A DNA stretch of 48,904 nucleotides from Dehalococcoidales bacterium (GCA_016783135.1 JADHXC010000013.1:1-48904), one strand, 5' to 3'; positions 9,051 to 17,320 are shown, counted from the stretch's first letter. Notes: generated by a model from the sequence alone, not told the origin. Numbers and translations: made by a program.

Positions 9051-12017
9051 ATGAGACTGTCAAGAAGTATTCAAGCTATCATCCTGGTCATCTTCTTCCT
9101 TTCCGGGGCTTGCGGGCTGATCTATGAGGTTGTCTGGCAGCGAATGCTTGTCCTCATCTTTGGTAGTACTGCCTTTGCAACTGCCACAATACTGGCCACT
9201 TTCATGACCGGGTTGGCGCTTGGTAGCTTCACCTTCGGCAGAATAGTGGACAGGTACCAGGAGCCTCTCAAACTCTATGTCTATCAGGAGGTCGGTATCG
9301 GCCTGTTCGCCATCATCGCCCCGTTCATCTTCTCAGGCATAACCGGCATATATGTCAGCATTTACGATAGCTTCCACACCTCGTTCTACCTGCTCAGCTT
9401 GCTCAAGTTCGTGTTGTGCTTCCTGGTTCTGCTGATTCCTTCCTTTCTGATGGGCGGTACCCTCCCCGTCATGAGCAAGCTATTCGTCAGGAGATTTGAC
9501 AGCCTGGGTCGGGGTGTGGGCAGCCTCTACGGCAGTAATACTTTTGGAGCCGTTGTCGGTACTTTCTGTGCCGGCTTTTTCTTCATTGTTCTGTTTGGTG
9601 TCAAGGAGTCAGCCTATATCGCGGCGGCAACCAACATCTTGATAGCCGGGGTTGCTTTGGGCCTGACGAGAGTTCTGGCCTCCGGCAAACTTCAGAATGA
9701 GGCAGAGCCAGACCCCCCGGCGAAAAAGCGCAGGGGAAAAGGCAAAGACACCGGGGATGGGGGTTACCGGACTTATCCCAAACACGTTCTCCGTATTGTA
9801 CTGGTCGTCTATGCAATTTCCGGTTTCTGTGCCCTGGCCTACGAAGTGCTCTGGACAAGAGTGCTGGTCTTCTTCTTCCATTCGACGACCTATGCCTTCA
9901 CCATAATGCTGACCACCTTCCTGTTCGGTCTGGCGCTGGGTAGTCTTGCCTTTGCCAAACACGTCGATAAATGGCGAAATCCGTTGAACGTGCTGGCAGT
10001 CGTTGAAGTCCTCATTGGCATATTTGCTGCCCTTTCCATATGGGAGTTCAGCACAATGGATAACCTGGTTGGCAGTCTATCAGCCGGGGCGGAGAGCTGG
10101 AGCATCTTCGTCGCCGCCAGATATGTCGGGGCCTTTCTGATAATGCTGTTGCCCACCTTCCTGATGGGACTGGCCTTCCCGCTGGTCACCAGGATATGCA
10201 CCCGGAGTCAGGAAAGAATCGGCAGCTTTGTTGGCAATGTCTATTCAGCGAATACCATAGGTGCCGTTGTGGGTTCTTTTACCGCCGGCTTCATTGCTAT
10301 TCCTTTGATTGGAATTACCAACAGCATCATCCTGATGGCTTCTCTCAACCTTCTCCTGGGTGTAGTGCTGGTACTCTTCAACCCTTCGGCAAAACGTACG
10401 TTGAAACAGGCCACCCTGGCTGGAGTGGCGATACTTATCACGGTCAGTATTTTGCTTATTCCATCGGACAGACCGCTGGCTCTGTATAGCAGTGTCTTTG
10501 CCGACATCCAGCTGGGTGGCAAGGTTCTTTACTATAAGGAGGGAATTGGCGCCACCATCTCCGTGCATCAGCTCCCCGTAGACCGATTCGATAATGAAGC
10601 TCACAGGATGATCGAGGTTGATGGGGTAAATGTCGCCGGGACGCAGCCCATGCTGCGCCTCACTCAGAAGCTCCAGGGGCACCTGCCTGTTATGCTGTAT
10701 AAGGCTTCTACGGGCAGAGATGCCAGGAAAGTATTCACGCTGGGACTGGCCAGCGGAGAATCAGCTTATTGCATAACCTGCCACAACGTTGAAAGGGTGG
10801 ACTGCCTTGAGATTGTCAGTGCTCAGGTGGAGAGCGCCGCCTATTTCGAAGATGTTAACCGGGACATCCTGAATAATGCCAAATTCCGGCTGATAATCGA
10901 CGATGCCAGGAACTACCTTCTGGCTACGGAGGAAGAGTACGACATCATTGAAAGCGATACCACACATCCGGCGCTGAGCCAGCATCTCTTCACCAGGGAA
11001 TACTTCCAGATAGCTTCAGAAAAGCTATCTGAACGCGGCCTGCTTTCCATCTGGCTTCCCCTTTATAACACGTCTGAGACAGGTTTCAAGACCCTGTTGA
11101 AGACCTTCCAATCGGTCTTCCCGCACGTAACAGTCTGGTTTGCCACCAACTACCCTACCCGGCATGCCCTTCTGGTGGGAACGAAGACCGAGTTGAGGAT
11201 TGATTTCGGATTGCTTCAGCAAGAAATAAATGAAAAAGAAGTCCACGAGAGCTTATCCGAGGTTGGTCTTGATGATGTATTCAGTCTCCTCAGTTGCTTC
11301 GTCACGGATGAACGCAAGATAACCGAATATGTCCGTGATGCCCCGGTTAACACCGACAACCATCCCTACTTGGCCTACTCCATGCCCAGGTACAAGTTGC
11401 GGGAGGACCATTTCATACCGCGAACTCTGGAGGTCTTTGATGAAATGAGTCTCTCCGTTTTTCCTTATCTCCAGAATATGGGGGGCGCTGAAGCGGAGAT
11501 AGAGGCCATCCTGGGCAGGCGGCTGCAAGCCAGGAGCCATGTCATGCAGGCAATTGCCTATGACTTCCAGATTGATTTCCGGAGCGAGGTCTCCGAGCTT
11601 GAGAAAGCTCTGGCAATAGTGCCTGAAGATGAGAACATCAGGTATTCACTTGAACTGGCTCAAGTGAAGATGGGGTTTGCCGATCTGTCAGGACTTCTGC
11701 AGGCTGGCATGCTTGCAGAGGCCATGCAGGTATGTACGGAAATACTGCAGATAAACCCTGATTTTGTGCCAGCAATCTACAATCTGGCAGCAATCTACTA
11801 TGCACAAGGTAACTACGCCGAGGCATTAACTGAAGTTGACAGGGCTATCAGCATCGACCCCGGTTATGCAGAAGCCCGTTACCTTCTGGCGATGGTCTAC
11901 GCTAACACGGGCAGGTATGATGAGGCCCGGTCTCAGCTGGAGGAGACCCTCAGGCTTGCTCCTGACTTCGAGCAAGCCCGTGCTGCTCTGAAGCAACTGA
12001 AGGCTTCCGGGGACTAG
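9051..12017 (+). CDS. Membrane-anchored spermidine-synthase-like protein with C-terminal TPRs
   Basis: A 988-residue fusion. Residues ~8-215 and ~250-445 are two homologous blocks of about six helices each, both beginning with a (S/A)G.C.L.YEV.W.R..V pattern, so the membrane part arose by internal duplication. Between them lies a charged Lys-rich loop (~220-245). Residues ~480-790 form a Rossmann domain like spermidine synthases: LGLASGESAYCITC replaces the glycine-rich loop, followed by VERVDCLEI and DIIESDTTHPALSQHLFTRE. The usual aspartates for polyamine substrate are not obvious, so spermidine need not be the product. Residues ~885-985 hold two to three TPR repeats (GNYAEALTEVDRAISIDPGYAEA). 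Such fusions are common in environmental bacteria with unknown substrates. The gene is the first inside the tRNA-bounded region. Confidence 0.85.
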   Translation: MRLSRSIQAIILVIFFLSGACGLIYEVVWQRMLVLIFGSTAFATATILATFMTGLALGSFTFGRIVDRYQEPLKLYVYQEVGIGLFAIIAPFIFSGITGIYVSIYDSFHTSFYLLSLLKFVLCFLVLLIPSFLMGGTLPVMSKLFVRRFDSLGRGVGSLYGSNTFGAVVGTFCAGFFFIVLFGVKESAYIAAATNILIAGVALGLTRVLASGKLQNEAEPDPPAKKRRGKGKDTGDGGYRTYPKHVLRIVLVVYAISGFCALAYEVLWTRVLVFFFHSTTYAFTIMLTTFLFGLALGSLAFAKHVDKWRNPLNVLAVVEVLIGIFAALSIWEFSTMDNLVGSLSAGAESWSIFVAARYVGAFLIMLLPTFLMGLAFPLVTRICTRSQERIGSFVGNVYSANTIGAVVGSFTAGFIAIPLIGITNSIILMASLNLLLGVVLVLFNPSAKRTLKQATLAGVAILITVSILLIPSDRPLALYSSVFADIQLGGKVLYYKEGIGATISVHQLPVDRFDNEAHRMIEVDGVNVAGTQPMLRLTQKLQGHLPVMLYKASTGRDARKVFTLGLASGESAYCITCHNVERVDCLEIVSAQVESAAYFEDVNRDILNNAKFRLIIDDARNYLLATEEEYDIIESDTTHPALSQHLFTREYFQIASEKLSERGLLSIWLPLYNTSETGFKTLLKTFQSVFPHVTVWFATNYPTRHALLVGTKTELRIDFGLLQQEINEKEVHESLSEVGLDDVFSLLSCFVTDERKITEYVRDAPVNTDNHPYLAYSMPRYKLREDHFIPRTLEVFDEMSLSVFPYLQNMGGAEAEIEAILGRRLQARSHVMQAIAYDFQIDFRSEVSELEKALAIVPEDENIRYSLELAQVKMGFADLSGLLQAGMLAEAMQVCTEILQINPDFVPAIYNLAAIYYAQGNYAEALTEVDRAISIDPGYAEARYLLAMVYANTGRYDEARSQLEETLRLAPDFEQARAALKQLKASGD

Positions 12018-12135
12018 TCTCTGAAGGACTGGCACGATTGCCGAGCCTGCCCAAGTAACAGAGCCAGGCAGAACCAACCCCCGCACTCCCACTGCAATTA
12101 TGGCGCGGGGTTTGTGGGTTCGTACGCCCGGCGCA

Positions 12136-12167
12136 GGGGAGTCTGGGGGAGGTGGGGGGCGGTGGGG
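12136..12167 (+). other. Potential G-quadruplex
   Basis: Four G-runs of 4, 5, 6 and 4 bases are separated by loops of 5, 4 and 4 bases on the plus strand, in the gene-free stretch after the spermidine-synthase-like gene. The pattern satisfies the standard quadruplex rule; function is unknown. The rest of 12018-12304 shows no gene. Confidence 0.6.
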
Positions 12168-12304
12168 ATGAGCAATGATAGGATAGGCGATCCAATCCTA
12201 CTATGTCTATAAATCTTATAAGTTTCTCAAACCCAGCTATGTCTGCCCCTTATCGATAAGTGGGCTCAGCAGGAACAGCAAGTCATACCGTATATGGCCC
12301 GTGA

Positions 12305-12463
12305 CCGCTCATTCCGGTTGGGGTAGCTGGTTTATTGGGCCTCGCGGTAATTGCCCTGGCAGGCTGTATTTTCTCCTAGTGGCGACCGCAGTTCTCCGCT
12401 TTGCTCCTGGTACTTGCTTCAGCCGGTATGGGTATCCACATCAGCACACGCCACCGTCCGTGA
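12305..12463 (+). pseudogene. Possible relic of a small membrane protein
   Basis: One frame reads PLIPVGVAGLLGLAVIALAG, then TAG (12377-12379), then WRPQFSALLLVLASAGMGIH, i.e. two hydrophobic helices split by a stop. No start codon or ribosome-binding site remains. Hydrophobic frames can arise by chance, so this is weak. Confidence 0.25.
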
Positions 12464-12494
12464 TTCGACCCGAGACTCTCGAGCGGTCAGGAGA

Positions 12495-13301
12495 CTAACC
12501 GATGCGATTCTCGATGAACCTGAGGAGCTTCGGCCACTCCTCCTCGGTGTCACTCTCATGTAAGCGTGCGGCGACGACGGGCAGCAGCCAGGCTGCAATC
12601 TGCTTCCGCGATCCGGGCCTGAGTTGGAGGTACCTGCTCAAATAGGCGGAGTGAAACAGCGCGCGCATCGAGTCTATCAGCTTGCGTTCGGGAAGCCCCA
12701 TCGGTACCTGGGTCAGCCGGTTGAGCAGCCACGTCCTGGCCACGTCTGCGAGCGGATGACCTCGCGTCGCGCAGGACCAGTCTATGATGATCATGCCCTT
12801 CGGAGACATGATGATATTGTCAGGCCAGAGGTCGCCATGACAGACAGTATCGCCATCGGGCAACAGGGTTAGGGCTTTCAGGACCGCTTCTCTTGTATCC
12901 GGTGTGAGGGCCTCCGCCGCTCGAATCCCGCTCTCCAGCCTGTCGCGCCGCGCGGGGAGATCCTGCACCTCGCAAGAGTGCATTGAGGCATGAAGCTCAG
13001 CCATACTCTCGGCCAGTTTGAAGAGACTCAAAGGTGAGTTCAGCATCACCTGGCTCATCGTGGGTCCCTCAATCCGCTCAAACACGATTCCCGGTCTTCC
13101 CTCCACCTCCACCATTCGGTCCACCGCCGGTGCCGGCAGGCCAGCCTTGTGGACGACCGCCGTGGTGTGGAACTCTCGCTCCGTCTCCGCGCCCGCGCCA
13201 GGATCCTTGTACAGCTTTAGCACCTGGTCATTCCCCCAGGTGAATACCTCGGCAGCTCGACCCTTACCTATGATGGTGCCTTTGCCTGTTATCTTTCCCA
13301 T
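12495..13301 (-). CDS. Aminoglycoside-phosphotransferase/choline-kinase-like protein
   Basis: A 268-residue small-molecule kinase of the APH/choline kinase fold. A nucleotide loop IIGKGRAAEVF lies at residues 10-20, the lysine region near VLKLYKD follows, the catalytic loop is HGDLWPDN (H155, D157, N162) and the metal-binding IIIDW has D174. The ATG at 13301 has GGAGG seven bases upstream; the longer frame to 13460 begins with an Arg-rich stretch and is rejected. It lies 55 bases after padR on the same strand, so PadR probably controls it. The substrate could be an aminoglycoside, a sugar or choline; nothing in the sequence decides. Confidence 0.85.
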   Translation of the reverse strand: MGKITGKGTIIGKGRAAEVFTWGNDQVLKLYKDPGAGAETEREFHTTAVVHKAGLPAPAVDRMVEVEGRPGIVFERIEGPTMSQVMLNSPLSLFKLAESMAELHASMHSCEVQDLPARRDRLESGIRAAEALTPDTREAVLKALTLLPDGDTVCHGDLWPDNIIMSPKGMIIIDWSCATRGHPLADVARTWLLNRLTQVPMGLPERKLIDSMRALFHSAYLSRYLQLRPGSRKQIAAWLLPVVAARLHESDTEEEWPKLLRFIENRIG

Positions 13302-13356
13302 TTGATATCCTCCCTCATATGGCGTACGGCTTGCTGCCAAGAAGGCAACATCGTTC

Positions 13357-13938
13357 TCAGGTCTCGTTTTCCGCCTGGTGGCCCGCGTCTCCCTCCGACG
13401 GCGGCATGGCTTTGACGCTGTTCTTCGCGGCGGCAGCCCACCGCAACGACGTCTCCTCAATCATGATAAGTTGCTCCACGATCAAAGGTATGAGTATCCG
13501 GCCCCATCTCCCTTTCGGGGGATTCCGCTCCAGCTTGCACAGGAACCTCCGGCATTCCTCCAAGCGTTCTCGGTGTGCGGTATCCCAGGCATCAATCAAA
13601 CCGGCGATCTCGTGCTTTTCTGTGGAGTCAGCCCAGGTCATCTGCACGAGAAAGGCGTCTCGAACTGGAGGCAAGGGCAGTGGACAGGCCAGCCATCGCC
13701 TTAGCTCATCCAGACCGGCCTCGGTGATGTGGTACACCTTCCGGTTGGGCTTGCCATCCTGCTGGACGACCCTCAATTCAACAAGGCCGGCTCTGTTGAG
13801 GCGAGCCAGTGTGAGGTATATCTGACTTTGCTTGGCGGGCCAGATGTGGGCCACCGTGGTGTCAAAGGCCTTCTTCAGGTCATATCCCGACCTAGCCCTC
13901 TCATTGACAAAACCCAGTATCGCGTGATCGAGCGACAT
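13357..13938 (-). CDS. PadR family transcriptional regulator
   Basis: A 193-residue regulator. Residues 1-80 are the PadR winged helix, including ILGFV, GYDLKKAFD and SQIYLTLARLNRAGLVE, followed by the KVYHITEAGLDELRRWL wing. Residues ~85-175 form the long-helix C-terminal domain used for dimerisation. The start ATG has GGAGG eight bases upstream. A promoter with operator-like repeats lies directly upstream (13963-14028), which suggests autoregulation together with the downstream kinase. PadR proteins usually respond to small phenolic or xenobiotic ligands; the ligand here is unknown. Confidence 0.92.
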   Translation of the reverse strand: MSLDHAILGFVNERARSGYDLKKAFDTTVAHIWPAKQSQIYLTLARLNRAGLVELRVVQQDGKPNRKVYHITEAGLDELRRWLACPLPLPPVRDAFLVQMTWADSTEKHEIAGLIDAWDTAHRERLEECRRFLCKLERNPPKGRWGRILIPLIVEQLIMIEETSLRWAAAAKNSVKAMPPSEGDAGHQAENET

Positions 13939-13962
13939 CTATATCCTCCCTGGCCGATAGCC

Positions 13963-14028
13963 TATGTATGGTATATGACATTACTTGTATAACACATGTA
14001 TGCTATACTAGTTCAGCCATCTTGTCAA
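13963..14028 (-). promoter_or_regulatory. padR promoter with candidate PadR operator repeats
   Basis: On the minus strand TTGACA (14023-14028) stands 17 bases from TAGCAT (14000-14005); an alternative -10, TATAGC, has a 15-base spacer. Two direct copies of an ATGTATGSTATAY motif lie at 13963-13976 and 13995-14008, 32 bases apart (about three helical turns). The second covers the -10. ATGT...ACAT-type sites are typical for PadR, so repression by its own product is likely. Confidence 0.6.
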
Positions 14029-14108
14029 GGGGGGCAGGATAATCAGGCCGTGTTGCACGTATTCGGTCAGTTATCAAGAGGAAGACGGTCGTACCGGTTT
14101 CCGTGATA

Positions 14109-14312
14109 CTAAGCTCCGCTTTCTGCCAGCAGACTCTCCGCCAGCTGCCTGACCAGCGACACCGCGATTTCCTGCGCCTGCGGGGATAGCTGGTTGAGCG
14201 CCCTGACTGTGGGTCCCAGGGGATGCCGCCCTGTCCGCCATTGCCCGCACCCCCCCTCACTGCCCAGTCTCCTCCGACTCCGACCCGGCGCTGGTGGCGT
14301 CGGTTCTGGCAT
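14109..14312 (-). CDS. Small ORF overlapping the end of the 119-residue gene
   Basis: The frame ends with a protein-like amphipathic helix, NQLSPQAQEIAVSLVRQLAE, before TAG at 14109-14111. Its start is uncertain: the ATG at 14312 lies inside the upstream gene in another frame, and the N-terminal part is Arg/Gly-rich and looks like a shadow. It could be a coupled small protein with a later start, or the frameshifted true C-terminus of the upstream gene. Confidence 0.3.
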   Translation of the reverse strand: MPEPTPPAPGRSRRRLGSEGGCGQWRTGRHPLGPTVRALNQLSPQAQEIAVSLVRQLAESLLAESGA

Positions 14313-14616
14313 CGATGGCGCTCCCGGGCTCAGTTGGCTGGGCCGTCTCTCCTGCGGTGTCCTTCTTGGCCTTCCGCCGGGGCTTCGGCGCGCCGGTCTC
14401 GGTGTTGGGCTCCGCTTCTCCTTTCGCCTTCTGTCCCACCTTCGGCGGCAGCGCCAGCGTGGCCCTGTCGAGCCCGTAGTGGGCGCATACCGCGTCGATG
14501 ACGAGCGTGTCCCAGCCGACGCCCAGCCTTGCCTTGAGGTCGTTCAGGGCGTTGAGTCCCTCCTCCGTCGTCCGGGCGCTGAAGACGTACTGCCTCTCCC
14601 GCTTCTGCTTCTCCAT
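14257..14616 (-). CDS. Hypothetical protein with low-complexity C-terminus
   Basis: A 119-residue protein not recognised. It has a strong ribosome-binding site (AAAGGAGGG) before ATG 14616. Residues 1-55 look folded (EEGLNALNDLKARLGVGWDTLVIDAVCAHYG), rather like a small helical DNA-binding or ribbon-helix-helix-type module. The C-terminal half is Lys/Pro/Ala/Glu/Thr-rich and probably disordered. Such proteins occur on mobile elements, which suits the neighbourhood. Confidence 0.6.
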   Translation of the reverse strand: MEKQKRERQYVFSARTTEEGLNALNDLKARLGVGWDTLVIDAVCAHYGLDRATLALPPKVGQKAKGEAEPNTETGAPKPRRKAKKDTAGETAQPTEPGSAIDARTDATSAGSESEETGQ

Positions 14617-14779
14617 GGTTGCCCTCCTTTGTTGACTGTCACCTTACCTATATTTGGCGCGTTTCGACGCCTTCGTACACCCCTCCGGGGACGGTCAAGG
14701 GAGGTCTAGGGATGGCGGGGAGAGGCGTGGCCTGACAGGGGGCAGTCAGGCGCACCACTACACCATTTGGCCTCGATAG

Positions 14780-15025
14780 GCAACTATATCGTGCCGCTCC
14801 GTCCTGAGGCAGACTACCGAAGAGCACAACAGAAAGCCCGCGCAGCTTACCCTGGCGCGGGCTCTCAACAACAGGATAGCAGCAGCTATCTGCGGGGCCA
14901 CCTTGCTGGAGCAGTCGAAGCAGAACGTGGCGGCTGCTGAACTTGAGCTGTCACAGGAAGAGCTTGACGCCGGCGACGGAGTGCGGCACCGGTTGAGGCC
15001 GCCAACCTTCTTCTACGGAAGGTAG
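14780..15025 (+). pseudogene. Aldo/keto reductase C-terminal relic
   Basis: An open frame bounded by TAG at 14777-14779 and TAG at 15023-15025 reads VLRQTTEEHNRKPAQLTLAR, then AAAICGATLLEQSKQNVAAA and ELELSQEELDAGD. This matches the C-terminal third of aldo/keto reductases (the EHG.TPAQ.ALAW and P..GATRLEQL.EN..A motifs). There is no start codon and the first two thirds are missing. The inverted repeat at 14840-14868 is part of this old coding sequence. Confidence 0.7.
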
Positions 15026-15194
15026 AGAAAGGCTCTCTGGGGTGTCAGACCAGAATTCCCCATTTCAGTTGGTAATGGGGCATCAGGTGTCAACGCACCC
15101 ATGAGTACCCGTCCACCTGGACGTGCGGAATGTAGTTACGACATTAGTGAGGGAGGTGGTGGTAATGGGCAAGCGACCGGATTGAACTGGCTGA

Positions 15195-15365
15195 CTACGC
15201 CCCCAGAATCTCTTTGTGCCTGAGCGCCCTCTCCAGTGAGGGCTGTATCTTCATCTCGCGGAACTTGTTGATGACGAAGTCCAGGTGCTCCAGGGCCTCC
15301 GGCCTTTCATCCGGGTAGTGTTCCAGGAGCACCACTATCGCCATCGCCAGAGCCAGTGCCGGTGC
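15195..15365 (-). pseudogene. C-terminal relic of an ATPase/TPR (cyclase-type) protein
   Basis: The minus-strand frame between TGA (15366-15368) and TAG (15195-15197) reads AMAIVVLLEHYPDERPEALE, HLDFVINKFREMKIQ, then PSLERALRHKEILGA. Endings of the FREMKMQPSLERALRHKE type are usual in large bacterial ATPase-TPR proteins related to class III adenylate cyclases. The same ending occurs in the scar at 6542-6612. Nothing else is seen in 15026-15194. Confidence 0.55.
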
Positions 15366-15393
15366 TCAGGCGGTAAGTCTGCCGTGTATCACC

Positions 15394-15789
15394 TCATGTC
15401 TCCAAAGACACCCATGTAGGCAGTGGAGGGGCGTCTGTGCGCTCCCGCCAGGCCAGCCTGATACGGTCACCTATCGCCGGGCTGCCACCCTCTACATTTC
15501 CCAGCATCCGCGGACCTTCGTCCAACTCAATAACCGCCACCACGTAGGGTGGTACAAGGTATGGCACAATCTGAAGATGCACTGTCGTCATCGAGCGAAT
15601 GGTGGCCTCTCCCTTCACCTCCACCCACTCCAGTTCAGTGCTGTTGCAGGCCAGGCAGAAGGGACGTGGGTAGAACTGGTGGGCACCACAGGCCGGGCAA
15701 TGCTGGATGAGCAGGCGGTGCTGCTGAGCCGCCTCCCAGAACGGGAAGGTCATGGGGTCGCCATAGGGCTTCTTTTTCTCTTCAGTCAC
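15394..15789 (-). CDS. Zn-ribbon/OB-fold (DUF35) acyl-CoA-associated protein
   Basis: A 131-residue protein with an N-terminal rubredoxin-like zinc ribbon (C31, C34, C45, C48) and a C-terminal OB fold. DUF35 proteins are obligate partners of thiolase-like enzymes and of steroid side-chain aldolases and hydratases, where they form the CoA-binding part of the complex. The start overlaps the stop of the thiolase gene by 8 bases, so the two are translationally coupled, which supports a physical complex. Confidence 0.9.
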   Translation of the reverse strand: MTEEKKKPYGDPMTFPFWEAAQQHRLLIQHCPACGAHQFYPRPFCLACNSTELEWVEVKGEATIRSMTTVHLQIVPYLVPPYVVAVIELDEGPRMLGNVEGGSPAIGDRIRLAWRERTDAPPLPTWVSLET

Positions 15790-16936
15790 GGGCCATCACC
15801 ACCGTTCCAGCAGTTGAGAACATACCGCCAACGCCGTGCGCCACGCCGATACGAGCGTTTGGCACCTGCCTTTCCCCCGCCTCACCGCGGAGTTGTCGCA
15901 CCGCCTCCACCAGCAACAGCAGGCCGAAAGCGCCCGGGTGGTTGTAGGAGAGGCCACCACCAGAAGTCATGGCAGGCAGTGCCTCACCCGGCGCCAGGCG
16001 GCCATTCTCCACAAATGCCCCACCCTCACCCTTCTTGCAGAAGCCAAGGTCCTCCAAGGCTATCAACACGGTAATGGTAAACGAGTCATATGGCTCCACG
16101 AAGTCCACATCTGCCGGCGAAATACCGGCCATGGCAAACGCCTCTCGCCCGGAGACGGCACCTGCCGAGACAGTCAGGTCCGGCATCTGTGAGATATGCC
16201 AGTGCGTCTGGCTCTCACCGGCCCCGATGACACGTACCGGCTTCTTGGCGGCATTCCGGGCGCGCTCCTTGTTGGTTAGAACAATAGCGCCGCCTCCATC
16301 AGTCACCAGACAGCAGTCGAGACTGTGCAGCGGCTCGCTTATCATGCGGGAATTGAGCACGTCCTCAACCGTGAGCGGGTCGCGCCGCCAAGCCTTGGGG
16401 TTCATCTGTGCCCATTTGCGCGCCGCCACTGCAATCTCGGCTAGTTGCTCGGAGGTGGTGCCATACTGGTACATGTGTCGGGCGGCTATCATGGCATAGT
16501 GGCCGATGGGCGCCGGCAACCCATACGGCGCTTCAAACTGGCTCCCGATGGTCACCTGTGACCTGGCGTCCGTCATGGTTCGTAACCGCAAGGAGCGCTG
16601 CCGCGAGGCATAAGTAACCAGTGCCACCTCACAGCGTCCAGCTGTGATGGCCGCCATGGCATGATGCACGAAGGCCTCAAAGGCAGCCCCACCGAGGTCG
16701 GATGAGTCTGCCCAGCGCGGCTGGAAGATGCCGAGGTACTCACCCACCTGCACCGAACCTTCCTCGCCCATGTAGTTTACGAAGATACCGTCCACGTCCC
16801 TGGTGGTCATGCCAGCCTCTGCCAGCGCCTCGCGGGAGGCAACGGCCGCCATTGAGAGCTCGGTGTGGTCATGTACCTCGCCCAAAGGCGACTCGGCGGC
16901 GCCGACTATGTAAACCGGGTTCTTTTCCAGATCCAA
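15782..16936 (-). CDS. Thiolase-like protein (SCP-x/lipid-transfer type)
   Basis: A 384-residue thiolase-fold protein. The start is TTG at 16936, with AGGAGG five bases upstream; the open frame to 17137 starts in non-homologous sequence. Family features: VYIVGAAESPLG at the N-terminus, LDCCLVTDGGGA in the middle, TSGGGLSYNHPGAFG and AHGVGGMFSTAG at the C-terminus. The canonical N-terminal nucleophilic cysteine of degradative thiolases is not evident, as in SCP2-type members that work with a DUF35 partner in aldol or retro-Claisen steps. Forms a two-gene unit with the OB-fold gene. Direct repeat copy 2 lies just upstream, so its original promoter may have been lost. Confidence 0.9.
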   Translation of the reverse strand: MDLEKNPVYIVGAAESPLGEVHDHTELSMAAVASREALAEAGMTTRDVDGIFVNYMGEEGSVQVGEYLGIFQPRWADSSDLGGAAFEAFVHHAMAAITAGRCEVALVTYASRQRSLRLRTMTDARSQVTIGSQFEAPYGLPAPIGHYAMIAARHMYQYGTTSEQLAEIAVAARKWAQMNPKAWRRDPLTVEDVLNSRMISEPLHSLDCCLVTDGGGAIVLTNKERARNAAKKPVRVIGAGESQTHWHISQMPDLTVSAGAVSGREAFAMAGISPADVDFVEPYDSFTITVLIALEDLGFCKKGEGGAFVENGRLAPGEALPAMTSGGGLSYNHPGAFGLLLLVEAVRQLRGEAGERQVPNARIGVAHGVGGMFSTAGTVVMARD

Positions 16937-17118
16937 CTCAACCTCCTCTTCCCAGCATTCCACTCTCAACGTCCGAAGCGAACTGTGTGATAAGCTCACT
17001 GAAGTGGACCCTATCCTCAGGACAGGGCCTGTCCTCAAGGGGTCTGGCGTTAAGGATTCTACCATACCTGCACTGGTGGCGTCCACCGGGGTTGAGGTGA
17101 ATACCTCGGCCGGTATCC

Positions 17119-17320
17119 GATAACCGAGAGCGAGCACGTGGCCAATCCAGAGAGCTTCAGGAAGCAGCTGCTGACCGCTTTGACAAGATGGTATCCCCCA
17201 AGCGTGAAGGAAAGGTTATTGAAAAAGTTGATTAGCTATTCATTAGCAAAAACAAAAAAACCCCCGAACTTTTTAGAACTCGAGGGCTTTTTAGCTTCAA
17301 TTTTGGTAGCGGGGGTTGGA
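17119..17320. repeat. Direct repeat copy 2 (tRNA-fMet 3' end plus flank)
   Basis: Matches copy 1 at 8679-8883 through the VANPESF segment, the terminator and the first ~17 bases complementary to the tRNA-fMet 3' end, then stops abruptly inside the T-stem. The two copies bracket about 8.2 kb. Divergence of roughly 15-20% by eye means the duplication is not recent. Confidence 0.85.
17254..17286 (-). terminator. Terminator in repeat copy 2
   Basis: On the minus strand CCCTCGA (17280-17286) pairs with TTCGGGGG (17261-17268), one G-U pair, followed by seven T. This is a textbook intrinsic terminator reading in the tRNA-fMet direction. Confidence 0.7.

Noticed and set aside
12018-12300. Short plus and minus ORFs in the gap after the fusion gene
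   Set aside because: They are G/C-rich, lack ribosome-binding sites and show no protein-like pattern.
14840-14868. GC-rich inverted repeat (AGCCCGCGC/GCGCGGGCT) as a terminator
   Set aside because: It lies inside the aldo/keto reductase relic, where it is explained by coding sequence, and no T-run follows.
8679-17320. Insertion sequence or composite transposon flanked by the two repeats
   Set aside because: No transposase and no terminal inverted repeats were found; the repeats contain tRNA 3' ends, which fits site-specific integration better.
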